Position numbers and translations under genes: made by a program | The notes under the pieces: model-generated | The model's input: the letters and a program-made list of their open reading frames with translations, nothing else | What the model was told of the DNA's origin: nothing | The model's database searches: none | In this document: positions 26,946 through 35,851 of the stretch, one piece after another | How positions within the stretch are numbered: the stretch's first letter is position 1 | Layout of the letters: every line of letters begins with the position of its first letter | Assembly: GCA_013297675.1 (NCBI GenBank) | Contig: JAAFHZ010000019.1 | Coordinates: 1-46,877, forward strand | Direction of reading: 5' to 3' | DNA from: Synechococcales cyanobacterium bin59.metabat.ball.084 | GTDB lineage: Bacteria; Cyanobacteriota; Cyanobacteriia; Cyanobacteriales; Chamaesiphonaceae | DNA length: 46,877 nucleotides

Positions 26946-27736
26946 TATTTTTTAACTGGTTTAGGACTACCCGGCTTGGCAACAGATGATTTGTCGGATC
27001 TAGCGGTAACTTTAGCCGAAGTAATTCTGTCACCGACTCTAATCGAATCAATTACTTCCATGCCTTTGACCACCTTGCCAAACACCGCGTATTTACCATC
27101 CAAGAAATTCACATCAGCCAAAGTCACATAAAACTGAGAAGAAGCACTATCAGGACTTTGAGAACGAGCCATCGACAAAACGCCGCGCTTGTGAACCAGT
27201 ACTGGCACTTGACTGCCTGATTGGACATCTTCAAAGACTTGGCTATAGGTTGGCTCTGGAGCACCCTTGAGCTTAATTTCTAACGGAATCCGGCGCTCTT
27301 GGCCTTTACCCCTGGGCACGTAGCCACCAGTACCATTACCTTGAGGATCGCCTCCTTGGGCGACAAAATCTCTAATTACCCGATGGAAAGCCAAGCCGTT
27401 ATAGAAGCCTTTATCAACCAAATCTATAAAGTTACCAGCAGTAATCGGCGCATTATCACCGTCTATTTCCATCACCACTGGCCTGCCTATAATGATCATG
27501 GTAACAGTAGCTTTACCTTTGAGGCGAGGTAAACCAGGAAACTTGTCACTAGATGCTGCGGGCGGCTCAGAAGCACTAGCCGTATCGTAGGCTACGGCGG
27601 CAGGGGGCAAGGTGGAAGGTTTTGCCGCATTAGAAGCAGCGCTGTTAGCAGAAGTCTGGGGTGTTGGGGTATTGCAACCACTCAACATCAAGGTCATCAG
27701 ACAGAATCCTACTAGCAGAAAATTTTGGATCTTCAT
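26945..27736 (-). CDS. Cyclophilin-type peptidyl-prolyl isomerase, lipoprotein
   Basis: 263 residues from the chosen start. A lipoprotein signal (about 1-22, ending LMLSGC with the acylated Cys) precedes a Ser/Ala/Pro-rich linker. The cyclophilin domain (about 75-235) has FIDLVDKGFYNGLAFHRVI, FVAQGGDPQGNGTGG, SQFYVTLADVNFLDGKYAVFGKVVKGMEV, all standard active-site segments. It should act in the periplasm or on the thylakoid/outer side. The frame opens at TTG 27763, but ATG 27736 gives the proper lipoprotein start. It overlaps the RNase Sa-like gene by one base. By inference it may help fold that enzyme after export. The tail is Lys/Pro-rich. Confidence 0.92.
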   Translation of the reverse strand: MKIQNFLLVGFCLMTLMLSGCNTPTPQTSANSAASNAAKPSTLPPAAVAYDTASASEPPAASSDKFPGLPRLKGKATVTMIIIGRPVVMEIDGDNAPITAGNFIDLVDKGFYNGLAFHRVIRDFVAQGGDPQGNGTGGYVPRGKGQERRIPLEIKLKGAPEPTYSQVFEDVQSGSQVPVLVHKRGVLSMARSQSPDSASSQFYVTLADVNFLDGKYAVFGKVVKGMEVIDSIRVGDRITSAKVTARSDKSSVAKPGSPKPVKK

Positions 27737-27772
27737 TGATTTTGGGGGCAGATTGCGGTTCAAGTTACGATT

Positions 27773-27802
27773 GTTTGCACTTAGGCTGTTTGCACTTAGG
27801 CG
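27773..27802. repeat. Tandem 15-bp duplication upstream of the cyclophilin gene
   Basis: GTTTGCACTTAGGC occurs twice head to tail (27773 and 27788), with only the last base of the 15-base units differing. It sits between the cyclophilin and purU genes, where a promoter or purU 3' end would be. No function is assigned. Confidence 0.6.
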
Positions 27803-27812
27803 TATGCCGATT

Positions 27813-28685
27813 TTAGTCGAAAATCACCGTTTTGTTGCCATATACTAGTACTCGATTCTGTAAATGCAGTCTCACCGCTCTAGCCAACACCATTCGCTCC
27901 AAATCTTTACCTTTACGAATGAGATCAGGAATACCATGACGGTGGGTGATGCGCACCACATCTTGCTCAATAATTGGTCCCGCATCTAAATCGGCTGTTA
28001 CATAATGGCCAGTGGCTCCAATAATTTTTACACCTCGCTCATAGGCTTTGTGATAAGGCTGGGCACCCACAAAGGCTGGTAAGAAAGAATGATGAATATT
28101 AATAATTCGCCGACTGTCAAATTTATCCACAATTTTGGCACCGAGGATTTGCATGTACTTGGCCAAAATCACTAAGTCAATCTTGTATTCCAACAGCAGC
28201 TCTAGCTGACGATCTTGCTGAGCTGCCTTGTTTTCAGCGTTAATGGGCAAATAATGAAAATCAATACCAAACTGATCGGCAATACTTTGTAAATCGGGGT
28301 GGTTGCTAATAATTACCGGAATCTCGGCTCTAAACTCCTGCGATCGCCAGCGCCAAAGCAAATCTAATAAACAGTGATCTTGCTTGCTGACCCAAATGGC
28401 TAAGCGGGGTATATCATCAGAAAAATGCAGGGAGATATCTGCTGACCAATCTTGAGCGATCGCCCCAAAAGCCGCCTGAATGATTTCCCGAGGCAAGTTA
28501 AAATTAGCAAGCTGCCACTCTACCCGAGTCAGAAAAAAATTGGCGGCCACATCAGTATGGTGGTCAGCACTAATAATATTGCCGCCGTTAGCATAAATAA
28601 AATTGGCAATTTTAGCCACCAGACCACGCTGATCGGGGCAAGAAACTAACAGAGTTGCAGTGGGCAGATTAGCGGTAGATTCCAT
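27813..28685 (-). CDS. purU: Formyltetrahydrofolate deformylase
   Basis: 290 residues. It hydrolyses 10-formyltetrahydrofolate to formate and tetrahydrofolate, balancing one-carbon pools and, in some bacteria, supplying formate for purine synthesis. The N-terminal ACT domain (about 8-85: TATLLVSCPDQRGLVAKIANFIYANGGNI) is the usual allosteric module. The formyl-transferase-like catalytic domain follows with LAKYMQIL, INIHHSFLPAF (catalytic Asn and His) and DLDAGPIIEQ (catalytic Asp). The length matches the family. It is transcribed away from rnpB. Confidence 0.95.
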   Translation of the reverse strand: MESTANLPTATLLVSCPDQRGLVAKIANFIYANGGNIISADHHTDVAANFFLTRVEWQLANFNLPREIIQAAFGAIAQDWSADISLHFSDDIPRLAIWVSKQDHCLLDLLWRWRSQEFRAEIPVIISNHPDLQSIADQFGIDFHYLPINAENKAAQQDRQLELLLEYKIDLVILAKYMQILGAKIVDKFDSRRIINIHHSFLPAFVGAQPYHKAYERGVKIIGATGHYVTADLDAGPIIEQDVVRITHRHGIPDLIRKGKDLERMVLARAVRLHLQNRVLVYGNKTVIFD

Positions 28686-28870
28686 GAAAAGGCTGATAGA
28701 AGTTCAGGGGACTTATTTTTAGCAATTATGCCCCAGCAGTTACCAAAATCACACTGTAAGGATATAAAACACTCCATAAGCCCAGGAAAAGTTACAAAAA
28801 TCTCAAGATTTATCATAAATGTTACAATTTCATCTCGTTTCTACTGACAAATTAACCTAAAATCTGAGGA

Positions 28871-29259
28871 AGAGAGAGTCGGCGAGGTGGTTGCGGGGTC
28901 AATGCAAATTGATCTTGAGGAAAGTCCGGGCTTCTTAAAAACCAGACCTGCTGGGTAACGCCCAGTGCGAGCGATCGTGAGGATAGTGCCACAGAAAAAT
29001 ACCGCCTTTAAAGATTTATCTATAATCTATCTATAAAGGTAAGGGTGCAAAGGTGCGGTAAGAGCGCACCAGCAACATCGAGAGGTGTTGGCTCGGTAAA
29101 CCCCGGTCGGAAGCAAGGAAGAGACATTGGTTGGTTTTTTTCCAGTCTCGTAAATAACCCGCTTGAGGCTAGCAGTAATGTTAGACCCAGATAGATAGCC
29201 GCCATTTTGACTGGCAACGGTCAAGACAACAGAACCCGGCTTACGTTCCAACTCTCTCT
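28871..29259 (+). ncRNA. rnpB: RNase P RNA (bacterial class A)
   Basis: The catalytic RNA that matures tRNA 5' ends. AGAGAGAGT at 28871-28879 pairs with ACTCTCTCT at 29251-29259 to form P1, which sets both ends (~389 nt). The conserved core GAGGAAAGTCCGGGC lies at about 28917-28931, followed by a downstream ACAGAA and AACCCCGGTCGGAAGC, and the 3' ACAGAACCCGGCTTA that pairs with the 5' core as P4. A short AT-rich repeated stretch (near 29016-29038) lies in a variable helix, a position where cyanobacterial RNase P RNAs often hold short tandem repeats. TAAAAT at 28858 could be its -10 box. Confidence 0.95.
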
Positions 29260-29288
29260 TTTAATTTTTACTATTTCTGAAAAATTCT

Positions 29289-29978
29289 GTGGATCGCAGA
29301 CAAAAACAGCTTCAAACCCTTATTCCCCGCCTTGGTCTGCCCACAGATACCGAGGTGAATTGGGAATTGCTCGATATTGCTCTCACCCATCCCACGATGG
29401 GTACGCCCAACTACGAACAGTTAGAATTTATTGGCGATTCGGTAGTGCGACTAGCCGCGTCAGAGTTTTTGTGGGAAGTATACCCCCAAAGCTCGGTGGG
29501 TGATTTTTCGGCAGTGCGCAAGATCTTAGTGAGCGATCGAGTACTTGCCCAGTTATCTGATAGCTACGGCTTCGATCGATACCTCGTGCTCTCTCCCAGC
29601 GCTGCCGGTGATGCTTCTGGCAAAATTTCGCGGTTGGCCGATGCCTTTGAAGCTACTTTAGGAGCCTTATACCTCAGTCGCGGTAATCTTAGCTTGATTC
29701 GTCCCTGGCTCGATCCTCATTTTCAGCGACTGGCCACCGAAATTCTAAAAGATCCAGCCAGATTAAATTATAAAGATGCTCTGCAAGAAATCACTCAAGC
29801 CAGACATAAATCACTACCAGAATATCGGGTACAGGAAATCACCGATCGAGCTGACCCAGAAGAAAGATTTGTGGCAGAAGTTTGGGTGCAGGGACAATCC
29901 TGGGGGCGAGGCACCGGTCAATCTAAAAAGGCTGCTCAACAGGCTGCGGCTAAAGTGGCTTTCTTTGAATTGTATTAA
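29289..29978 (+). CDS. rnc: Ribonuclease III
   Basis: 229 residues. It cuts double-stranded RNA, including rRNA precursors. The nuclease domain (about 15-140) has the signature NYEQLEFIGDSVVRL with the metal-binding Glu and Asp, and ADAFEATLGALYLS with the second acidic pair. A C-terminal dsRNA-binding domain (about 155-228) has NYKDALQEITQ and GQSKKAAQQAAAKVAF. The start is GTG at 29289, with no clear ribosome-binding site, only 29 bases after the 3' end of rnpB. The two RNA-processing genes may therefore share a transcript. It is convergent with recG. Confidence 0.93.
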   Translation: MDRRQKQLQTLIPRLGLPTDTEVNWELLDIALTHPTMGTPNYEQLEFIGDSVVRLAASEFLWEVYPQSSVGDFSAVRKILVSDRVLAQLSDSYGFDRYLVLSPSAAGDASGKISRLADAFEATLGALYLSRGNLSLIRPWLDPHFQRLATEILKDPARLNYKDALQEITQARHKSLPEYRVQEITDRADPEERFVAEVWVQGQSWGRGTGQSKKAAQQAAAKVAFFELY

Positions 29979-30072
29979 ATAGTTGTCGGGAGGTGTGCTT
30001 ATTAAGCTGATGGGCAAATCATGTTGTCACAATAATTAATTTCGCTAAAAAATACATCGCTATTTTAGCATC

Positions 30073-32553
30073 TCAAGTAAAAATACTGCCGCCTAAGAGC
30101 TTTTGATAGCGATAATCTAACTCCGATCGCAGTTCTGGCATACTTGCCAATTCTGGATCAGCAGCCATCAATTGCGTGGCAGCATCTCTGGCCTCTTGTA
30201 ATACTTCACCATCGGCAACCAAACTAGCTAGGGCAAAATCGGCTAGCCCCGATTGACGGCTGCCTAACACTTCTCCTGGTCCCCGTAAACGCATATCCAT
30301 TTCCGAAATCCAGAAGCCATCTTGGGATTCTACCAATACTTGCAGGCGCTGCTTCGCATCTGGGGAATTGCTGCTGCTCATTAATAAACAAAAAGACTGG
30401 ATGCTACCTCGACCAACTCGACCGCGTAATTGATGGAGTTGAGCTAAGCCAAAGCGTTCGGCATTCTCGATCGCCATCACCGTTGCATTAGGTACATCTA
30501 CCCCAACTTCAATAACGGTAGTGGCGACTAAAATCTGGGTTTCGTTATCCCGAAAAGCGGTAATTGCGGCATCTTTTTCGGCAGAAGTCATCCGCCCATG
30601 GAGCAACCCTACTTTAAACTCCGTAAAAACAGTAGTAGAGAGGCGCTCATGTTCAGCCATCGCTGATTTTAAATCCAACTTTTCCGAATCTTCTACTAAG
30701 GGCAAAACAATATAAACCTGTTGACCTTTGGCGATTTCTCGTTTCATTAGCTCATAGGCTTGACGGCGCTCTTTGCCCCCAAGGATATTAGTTTGAATGG
30801 GCTGACGACCGGCGGGCATTTCATCGATTTGGCTGACATCTAGATCTCCATGCAGGGTGAGTGCTAGCGTGCGAGGAATCGGTGTAGCTGTCATAGTTAA
30901 CACGTGCGGTTCAATGCCTTTTTGTTGGAGGGTAGCACGCTGATAAACTCCGAAACGATGTTGTTCATCGATCACTACTAAACCTAAGCGATCGAAGTTA
31001 ACTTTATCTTGAATTAGGGCATGAGTACCCACTACAATTGATAGTTCACCAGTTTCTAGTTCGCGGTAAATTTTTTTGCGTTTGGCGGCCTTGGTGGAAC
31101 CAGTGAGGAGTTCGATCGGTAGATGCAGCATGGTAAACCAGCTCGCTAATTTGCGATAGTGCTGCTCAGCCAAAACTTCTGTAGGAGCCATTAGCGCGGT
31201 TTGATAGCCAGATTGGATCGCTGCCAAGATAGCCATCACCGCTACCAGTGTTTTTCCCGAACCCACGTCGCCCTGCACCATGCGGTTCATAGGGGTGGGC
31301 TGCTGGAGATCTTGCAAAATTTCGCCGACTACTCTTTCTTGGGCGTTGGTTAACTTAAAAGGCAGCATCTGGCGCAGTTTGTCTAACAGCGAATTTTCAG
31401 GGATTTTGACCGCGACCGTGGTTTTTTGGCGCAGCTTTTGGCGACGATATAAAAAACCGAGCTGGAGATAAAAGAATTCATCAAATACCAAGCGGCGACG
31501 GGCGTTGTCTTTGGCCGCTGTATCGTCAGGGAAATGAATATTGGCGATCGAGCTAGCTAACTCTGCCAGATGATATTTTTCCCGCAAATCTAGCGGCAGG
31601 GTTTCGGTGAGAAGCTGAGCAGCAGGTAAGGCGGCCATCATCGATCGGCGAATCAGCTCAGCACTAATCCCTTCAGTCAGAGGATACACCGGCAAGATGC
31701 GACCCACTCGCAAAGAAGAAGGGGATTCTTCACCATCACCCAATACTTCCATTTCTGGGTTATCGAGGGTGAGTCCATATTTGCCCTGGTTTTTCACCAA
31801 ACCAGAAGCCGCAACCATTACTCCTGGCGAGAAGCGCTTTTTCATGGATTCTTGCCAGCCCCGGCTGCTGTAGCGACTGCCAGCATAGAAGCGCCCCAGG
31901 CGAATTTGACCGGTGGGGTCGCTGAGGACTAGTTCAAAGATGGTGAGTTTTTGGTTTTTGGGAGTAGTGAAGCAGTTGCAGCGTTTGACTTTGCCAACTA
32001 ATGTGACGGTTTCACCTTCAGTGAGTGATCGAATATCAGCCTGTTGGGCATAGTCAATATAGTCACGGGGGTAATAGTAAAGCAGGTCTTTAACGAAGTA
32101 CAAACCCAGTTTGGCAAGGCTGTCGGCGGTTTTGCTGCCTATTTTAGGGAGGTCTTTAATGGGTCGATCGAGGCCAATAATTGTAGCAGGAGAATCTGGT
32201 TTGGTTTCGGAGACAACCGGAGCTATTTGTAGTTTCTGGCGTTGTTCTAGGGCTACCTGGGGATTTTGGACTAGTTGAGCAATATTGTTTTGGGAAGCAT
32301 TGAGAAGCTTGGTGGTTCTGGCCAGAAGCTGCTTGCGATCGACCGCTAAAAGCTGCATGTAACCATCAAACTCCCTGGCTAGGGTGCGCCATTGCTGTTG
32401 GTCACTAGTACTAAGGGCGGCGGGGGGCTTGTTGAGGGTGAGCGAGAAAAATTCACTGAAGCGGTAGCGCTGGCCAACTAGGTCGGTGAAACCATGCTGG
32501 GCTTCTACGGCCAGCGCTTTTTGCAATCTCGCCCAGTCAATTGGTTCTGCCAT
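30073..32553 (-). CDS. recG: ATP-dependent DNA helicase RecG
   Basis: An 826-residue branch-migration helicase that remodels stalled forks. The N-terminal ~130 residues are a cyanobacterial-type extension. The wedge/OB domain begins near 145 (DLPKIGSKTADSLAKLGLYFVKDLLYYYPRDYIDY). The helicase core has Walker A QGDVGSGKTLVA, VIDEQHRFG, TATPIPRTLAL, ATTVIEVGVDVPNATVM and QLRGRVGRG, then the RecG C-terminal segment LRGPGEVLGSRQSG. All motifs are intact. It converges with rnc, and the 94 bases between them have no strong terminator hairpin. Confidence 0.97.
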   Translation of the reverse strand: MAEPIDWARLQKALAVEAQHGFTDLVGQRYRFSEFFSLTLNKPPAALSTSDQQQWRTLAREFDGYMQLLAVDRKQLLARTTKLLNASQNNIAQLVQNPQVALEQRQKLQIAPVVSETKPDSPATIIGLDRPIKDLPKIGSKTADSLAKLGLYFVKDLLYYYPRDYIDYAQQADIRSLTEGETVTLVGKVKRCNCFTTPKNQKLTIFELVLSDPTGQIRLGRFYAGSRYSSRGWQESMKKRFSPGVMVAASGLVKNQGKYGLTLDNPEMEVLGDGEESPSSLRVGRILPVYPLTEGISAELIRRSMMAALPAAQLLTETLPLDLREKYHLAELASSIANIHFPDDTAAKDNARRRLVFDEFFYLQLGFLYRRQKLRQKTTVAVKIPENSLLDKLRQMLPFKLTNAQERVVGEILQDLQQPTPMNRMVQGDVGSGKTLVAVMAILAAIQSGYQTALMAPTEVLAEQHYRKLASWFTMLHLPIELLTGSTKAAKRKKIYRELETGELSIVVGTHALIQDKVNFDRLGLVVIDEQHRFGVYQRATLQQKGIEPHVLTMTATPIPRTLALTLHGDLDVSQIDEMPAGRQPIQTNILGGKERRQAYELMKREIAKGQQVYIVLPLVEDSEKLDLKSAMAEHERLSTTVFTEFKVGLLHGRMTSAEKDAAITAFRDNETQILVATTVIEVGVDVPNATVMAIENAERFGLAQLHQLRGRVGRGSIQSFCLLMSSSNSPDAKQRLQVLVESQDGFWISEMDMRLRGPGEVLGSRQSGLADFALASLVADGEVLQEARDAATQLMAADPELASMPELRSELDYRYQKLLGGSIFT

Positions 32554-32591
32554 TTTCTCCGCCTGCTTACCATCAAGGCAATTTTACCGCA

Positions 32592-33023
32592 TTAGGAATT
32601 TTCTGGAGATTGTAGTTGGAACACTTCAAAGACTTGGCGGCAGTACTGACGCAACTGTTCAGCGCGTTCCGGGGCGGGTTGTACTTCACCTTCAACTTGC
32701 CACTGTTCGATCGTGGAGAGTCGCCATTGTTTGCCTCGGTAGTCGAAGCCAGCGGCTTCCAGACCGATGAGTTTGCGTGATTCGGATTCGCCATAAAAGC
32801 GCAGTTGCAGCAAAATACTGCGGCTTTGCCAGCGACGGCTCCAACCGGGGAAGTGAAAGGCGATGTCGATCGAGTCGGGATCAACTAGCTCGGCGGTATC
32901 CCGATCTTTTGACCAGGGGCGTAGATCTACTCGGGCATCGGGAAACTCCGATCGAAACAGGCTGACGACTGAGGCGATTTTCCCGGCGAGGATCAGGTTG
33001 GTGGCTTGTTCGGCAGCGTTCAA
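32592..33023 (-). CDS. Conserved hypothetical protein, unrecognised
   Basis: 143 residues with no membrane segment or signal. I do not recognise a domain. The middle is rich in Arg, Trp and Phe (IAFHFPGWSRRWQSRSILLQ), followed by GLEAAGFDYRGKQWRLSTIEQW. It lies 38 bases upstream of recG on the same strand, so it may be co-transcribed with it. The full-length frame, absence of rare composition and tight placement favour a real gene. Confidence 0.55.
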   Translation of the reverse strand: MNAAEQATNLILAGKIASVVSLFRSEFPDARVDLRPWSKDRDTAELVDPDSIDIAFHFPGWSRRWQSRSILLQLRFYGESESRKLIGLEAAGFDYRGKQWRLSTIEQWQVEGEVQPAPERAEQLRQYCRQVFEVFQLQSPENS

Positions 33024-33199
33024 TGTTTCCGTAACTCCTTATGCTGGACAGTGGGAAGTTTTTTGTAGAAAAAAAGAAAATTCCTACCCTTAGGGGCACG
33101 AAATGCCCAAAATGGCTGAACCATAATAAAGATTAGCCTGCTTAATTATGGAGCTTTACAGTCGTTTAAAGCAAATCCCCCCAGGGATGCGCCCAGCAT

Positions 33200-33538
33200 T
33201 TAAGATCCTAGCTTGAAAGACTCAACGAACATGCTGTAAATAAAGCCAATTTTGAGAGCATTGAGTAAATCGGTGCCCCAGCTTCCTAGACGAGTGTAGT
33301 TTTCACGTTTGCGGTAAGTCAAGAAACTCACTAATTCAGTAATTGCTAGCATGATAGCGGCGATCGCAATATCTGGAGCCGCCGCCTGACCCGAAATTAG
33401 CGGCACCGCAGCACCCAAAAAATAACCACCCAACAAACAAATAATCATTACCGAAGTGCGTCGCCAAGGATTGGCCAACCAGTTCCGAAGATTGATGCTG
33501 ATGTAGCCCAAAAGATTGCTGAGACGAGTGTTTTGCAT
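33200..33538 (-). CDS. ycf20: Ycf20-like membrane protein (DUF565)
   Basis: 112 residues. It matches the Ycf20/DUF565 family of cyanobacteria and plastids: TRLSNLLGYI, then LANPWRRTSVMIICLLGGYFLGAAVPLISGQ, which is the diagnostic segment, followed by a second helix (AAIMLAITELVSFLTY) and a C-terminal amphipathic part. Two to three membrane helices. In algae, mutants of a Ycf20 protein are altered in non-photochemical quenching, so a thylakoid role is plausible. It lies 32 bases downstream of the DinG-like gene on the same strand, possibly co-transcribed. Confidence 0.85.
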   Translation of the reverse strand: MQNTRLSNLLGYISINLRNWLANPWRRTSVMIICLLGGYFLGAAVPLISGQAAAPDIAIAAIMLAITELVSFLTYRKRENYTRLGSWGTDLLNALKIGFIYSMFVESFKLGS

Positions 33539-33570
33539 GATCGGGGCAAAATTGCTGGTTGGTTTTAATT

Positions 33571-34977
33571 TTACCGGAACTCAGGTCGCTCTACCTTACC
33601 TACTGTTCCTAAAGTAGCAATGATTTGAGCACCATAGCTGCGATTATTGGTGCGGTTGTCTAAAATTGCGACCAAACCCGCCGATCGAGCAACTGTGGCG
33701 ATCGATCTCTTTAACACTTTCATGCCCGCAGGCAATAAATATTGGCGAAACCAATCTTGGCGCTGCTGCTTATGGCCGCTGACTCTAGCTGCGACCAAAG
33801 GGTCTTCTACCGAAGGAATCGGCAAAGTGGCAATGATTAATAATTTGGGCAAAGGCAGCTCTTCTTGATGATTACACCAAAAATCCCAGCCTGTTACCAA
33901 AATATTTTGCGTTCCCAGACCCAGTTTTTCGACCTGTACTCGCGAACCATATTGAGCCGCGATCGCCGCCGCAGCCTGAGATTTTAGGGGCGTATCGCCC
34001 ACCACAATTACGATAAATCCTGGGGCTGCTAATAGCTGACGGTGGATGAGTTCGATCGCCACTCGCACAAAAGCGGTCTGAAACATCGGGGTATTGGGCA
34101 TTGGCATCCAGTTGGGCACATAGAGCTGGATGGGATCTAGGCTAATTCCGGCACCAAAGCGTACAGCGGTCATTTCGCCCAAGCCCAATTCTTGCCGAAA
34201 ACTGGGGGCAGTAGTTTCGCTATCTAACACGTTGCCGATCGCTACACAGTTTTGCCGCGCCCAAATGGGAGCAAGTTCTATGCCCAGATCGATCGGGCGG
34301 GTAAATAAAGTCACCGAGCCTTGAGATCGATCTACTCTTGCCCAGCTCCAGCCTTTACTAAGCTGTTCCTGAAACTTTTGCCATATTAGCGGTAACTCTC
34401 GGTCAGTCAACAGCTCCTGTAAAATCAACAGCTCTGGTTCTCCTAGTAAATAACAGTCATAGGGATTCACCGGACGCTGGAAAATACTTTTGGTGAGCTG
34501 GACTCGTGAATCGATCGAGTCTGGTAATAATTCCCAATCGGTGGGTTTGATTTCGGCTTGGAGCCAATTTTGCGCCCAATGTTCTAATCGATCGGCTCCA
34601 TCAATAATTACTGGGATGTCTAAATTTTTCTCTAGCCACACCTCAGGAGTCAACAGCAGCAAAGCATGAGGGCTATCAATGGCCAGGGATTTTTGCAGTT
34701 GAGGTAACTCGGTAGAAATTTGCTGTAGAACTCTGGATTCAGCCACGACCGCCACTGGTTTTTCCCAAAACAGAGCTGGGGTGAGGTAACTCGATCGATA
34801 GGGTGCTTGGGCGGCAGGTACACCGGTTTGAATGATGGCTGATTTGCCTAAACGCATAGCCCGCGCTACCAGCCGCGCCATACTTAGATGGTGCGGCCAA
34901 CTTGGACTAGCGATCCCCACGGAGTCTAATCTTAAAATATCCCGTAGGGCAATATGAACCTGAACTTCTAATACCAA
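33571..34977 (-). CDS. DinG/XPD-like protein with degenerate helicase motifs
   Basis: 468 residues, shorter than an active DinG helicase. The overall order matches DinG: a segment like the Q-motif (HHLSMARLVARAMRLG), a would-be Walker A that reads IIQTGVPAAQAPYRSS instead of GTGTGK[ST], and VIIDGADRLEHW in place of DEAH. The C-terminal part LIIATLPIPSVEDPLVAARV and AGLVAILDNRTNNRSYG fits the DinG helicase-C family, but motif VI reads KRSIATVARS in place of QGxGRLIRS. No four-Cys cluster is visible. ATPase activity is therefore unlikely, although the frame is intact. The TTG start follows an in-frame stop and no earlier start exists. Confidence 0.7.
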   Translation of the reverse strand: MVLEVQVHIALRDILRLDSVGIASPSWPHHLSMARLVARAMRLGKSAIIQTGVPAAQAPYRSSYLTPALFWEKPVAVVAESRVLQQISTELPQLQKSLAIDSPHALLLLTPEVWLEKNLDIPVIIDGADRLEHWAQNWLQAEIKPTDWELLPDSIDSRVQLTKSIFQRPVNPYDCYLLGEPELLILQELLTDRELPLIWQKFQEQLSKGWSWARVDRSQGSVTLFTRPIDLGIELAPIWARQNCVAIGNVLDSETTAPSFRQELGLGEMTAVRFGAGISLDPIQLYVPNWMPMPNTPMFQTAFVRVAIELIHRQLLAAPGFIVIVVGDTPLKSQAAAAIAAQYGSRVQVEKLGLGTQNILVTGWDFWCNHQEELPLPKLLIIATLPIPSVEDPLVAARVSGHKQQRQDWFRQYLLPAGMKVLKRSIATVARSAGLVAILDNRTNNRSYGAQIIATLGTVGKVERPEFR

Positions 34978-35039
34978 ACTTTTGACCTAGCACCGAGTTG
35001 CGGAAGACTTTCACATTTTGCCACAGACTCCCTAGTCTG

Positions 35040-35063
35040 AACCAGAAGCCGTAAATTCTGGTT
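35040..35063 (+). other. Short hairpin upstream of Uma2 gene
   Basis: AACCAGAA (35040-35047) pairs with TTCTGGTT (35056-35063) across an eight-base loop. No U-tract follows, so it is recorded as an inverted repeat only. Confidence 0.4.
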
Positions 35064-35170
35064 GACTATGTTTACCTGTTCTTCACGAAGGGCTTTTAGG
35101 TAATATCAAAGGCTATAATTTACCTTGGTAGATAAATGCTCTATCACCTCTATCCTTACAGGGAGTTGTC

Positions 35171-35851
35171 ATGGTTATAGCCAAAGCCACAGCAGAAAAA
35201 TGGGTTGCTGATCATGAGGTGTCTCTAGAAGAAAATCTCGAAGCATCCAGGCAAGAAAAACATTCTATTCTTACTCTATGTTTACCAGCAGAAACCTATC
35301 TGCATGTTACACCAGAGCAGTTTGAGGAGTTGGCGCGTGTGAATCGAGACCTGAGGTTAGAACGAAATGCCAACGGAGAATTAATTGTGAGTCCACCAAC
35401 AGGCTGGGAAACTGGCGAACGAAACTTCAGTTTGACCGGACAAATGTATCGTTGGTATGAAAAAAATAGCCAGTTAGGAAAATCCTTTGAATCTTCGACT
35501 GGCTTTGTTTTGCCCAATGGTGCAAATCGATCGCCGGATGCTTCTTGGATCAGCAGTGCTCGTTGGAACGCTCTAACATCTGAACAGAAAGGGACTTTTC
35601 CCAATATCTGCCCTGATTTCGTAGTAGAGCTGCGTTCTGCTTCCGATAACTTGGCACCCTTGCAAGCAAAAATGCGGGAATATCTAGAAAATGGTGCGGT
35701 GTTAGGCTGGCTGATTGACCCCAAAAATTGCCAGGTAGAGATCTATCGAGCTGGCCAAGCGGTAGAAATTTTAGAGAAACCATCTGAGCTTAACGGCGAA
35801 AGTCTCTTGCCGGGATTGATAGTGAATTTACAGCAAATTTGGTCTGTTTAG
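35171..35851 (+). CDS. Uma2 family protein (DUF820)
   Basis: 226 residues. A canonical Uma2: the N-terminal segment LHVTPEQFEELARVNRDLRLERNANGELIVSPPTG, then SPDASWIS and the core CPDFVVELRSASDNLAPLQAKMREYLENGAVLGWLIDP, which carries the Asp and Glu expected in the PD-(D/E)XK-like site, and ending in SLLPGLIVNLQQIW. AGGGAG lies seven bases before the ATG, a clear ribosome-binding site. This is the fourth Uma2 gene of the window, in a third sequence subtype. Role unknown. Confidence 0.88.
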   Translation: MVIAKATAEKWVADHEVSLEENLEASRQEKHSILTLCLPAETYLHVTPEQFEELARVNRDLRLERNANGELIVSPPTGWETGERNFSLTGQMYRWYEKNSQLGKSFESSTGFVLPNGANRSPDASWISSARWNALTSEQKGTFPNICPDFVVELRSASDNLAPLQAKMREYLENGAVLGWLIDPKNCQVEIYRAGQAVEILEKPSELNGESLLPGLIVNLQQIWSV

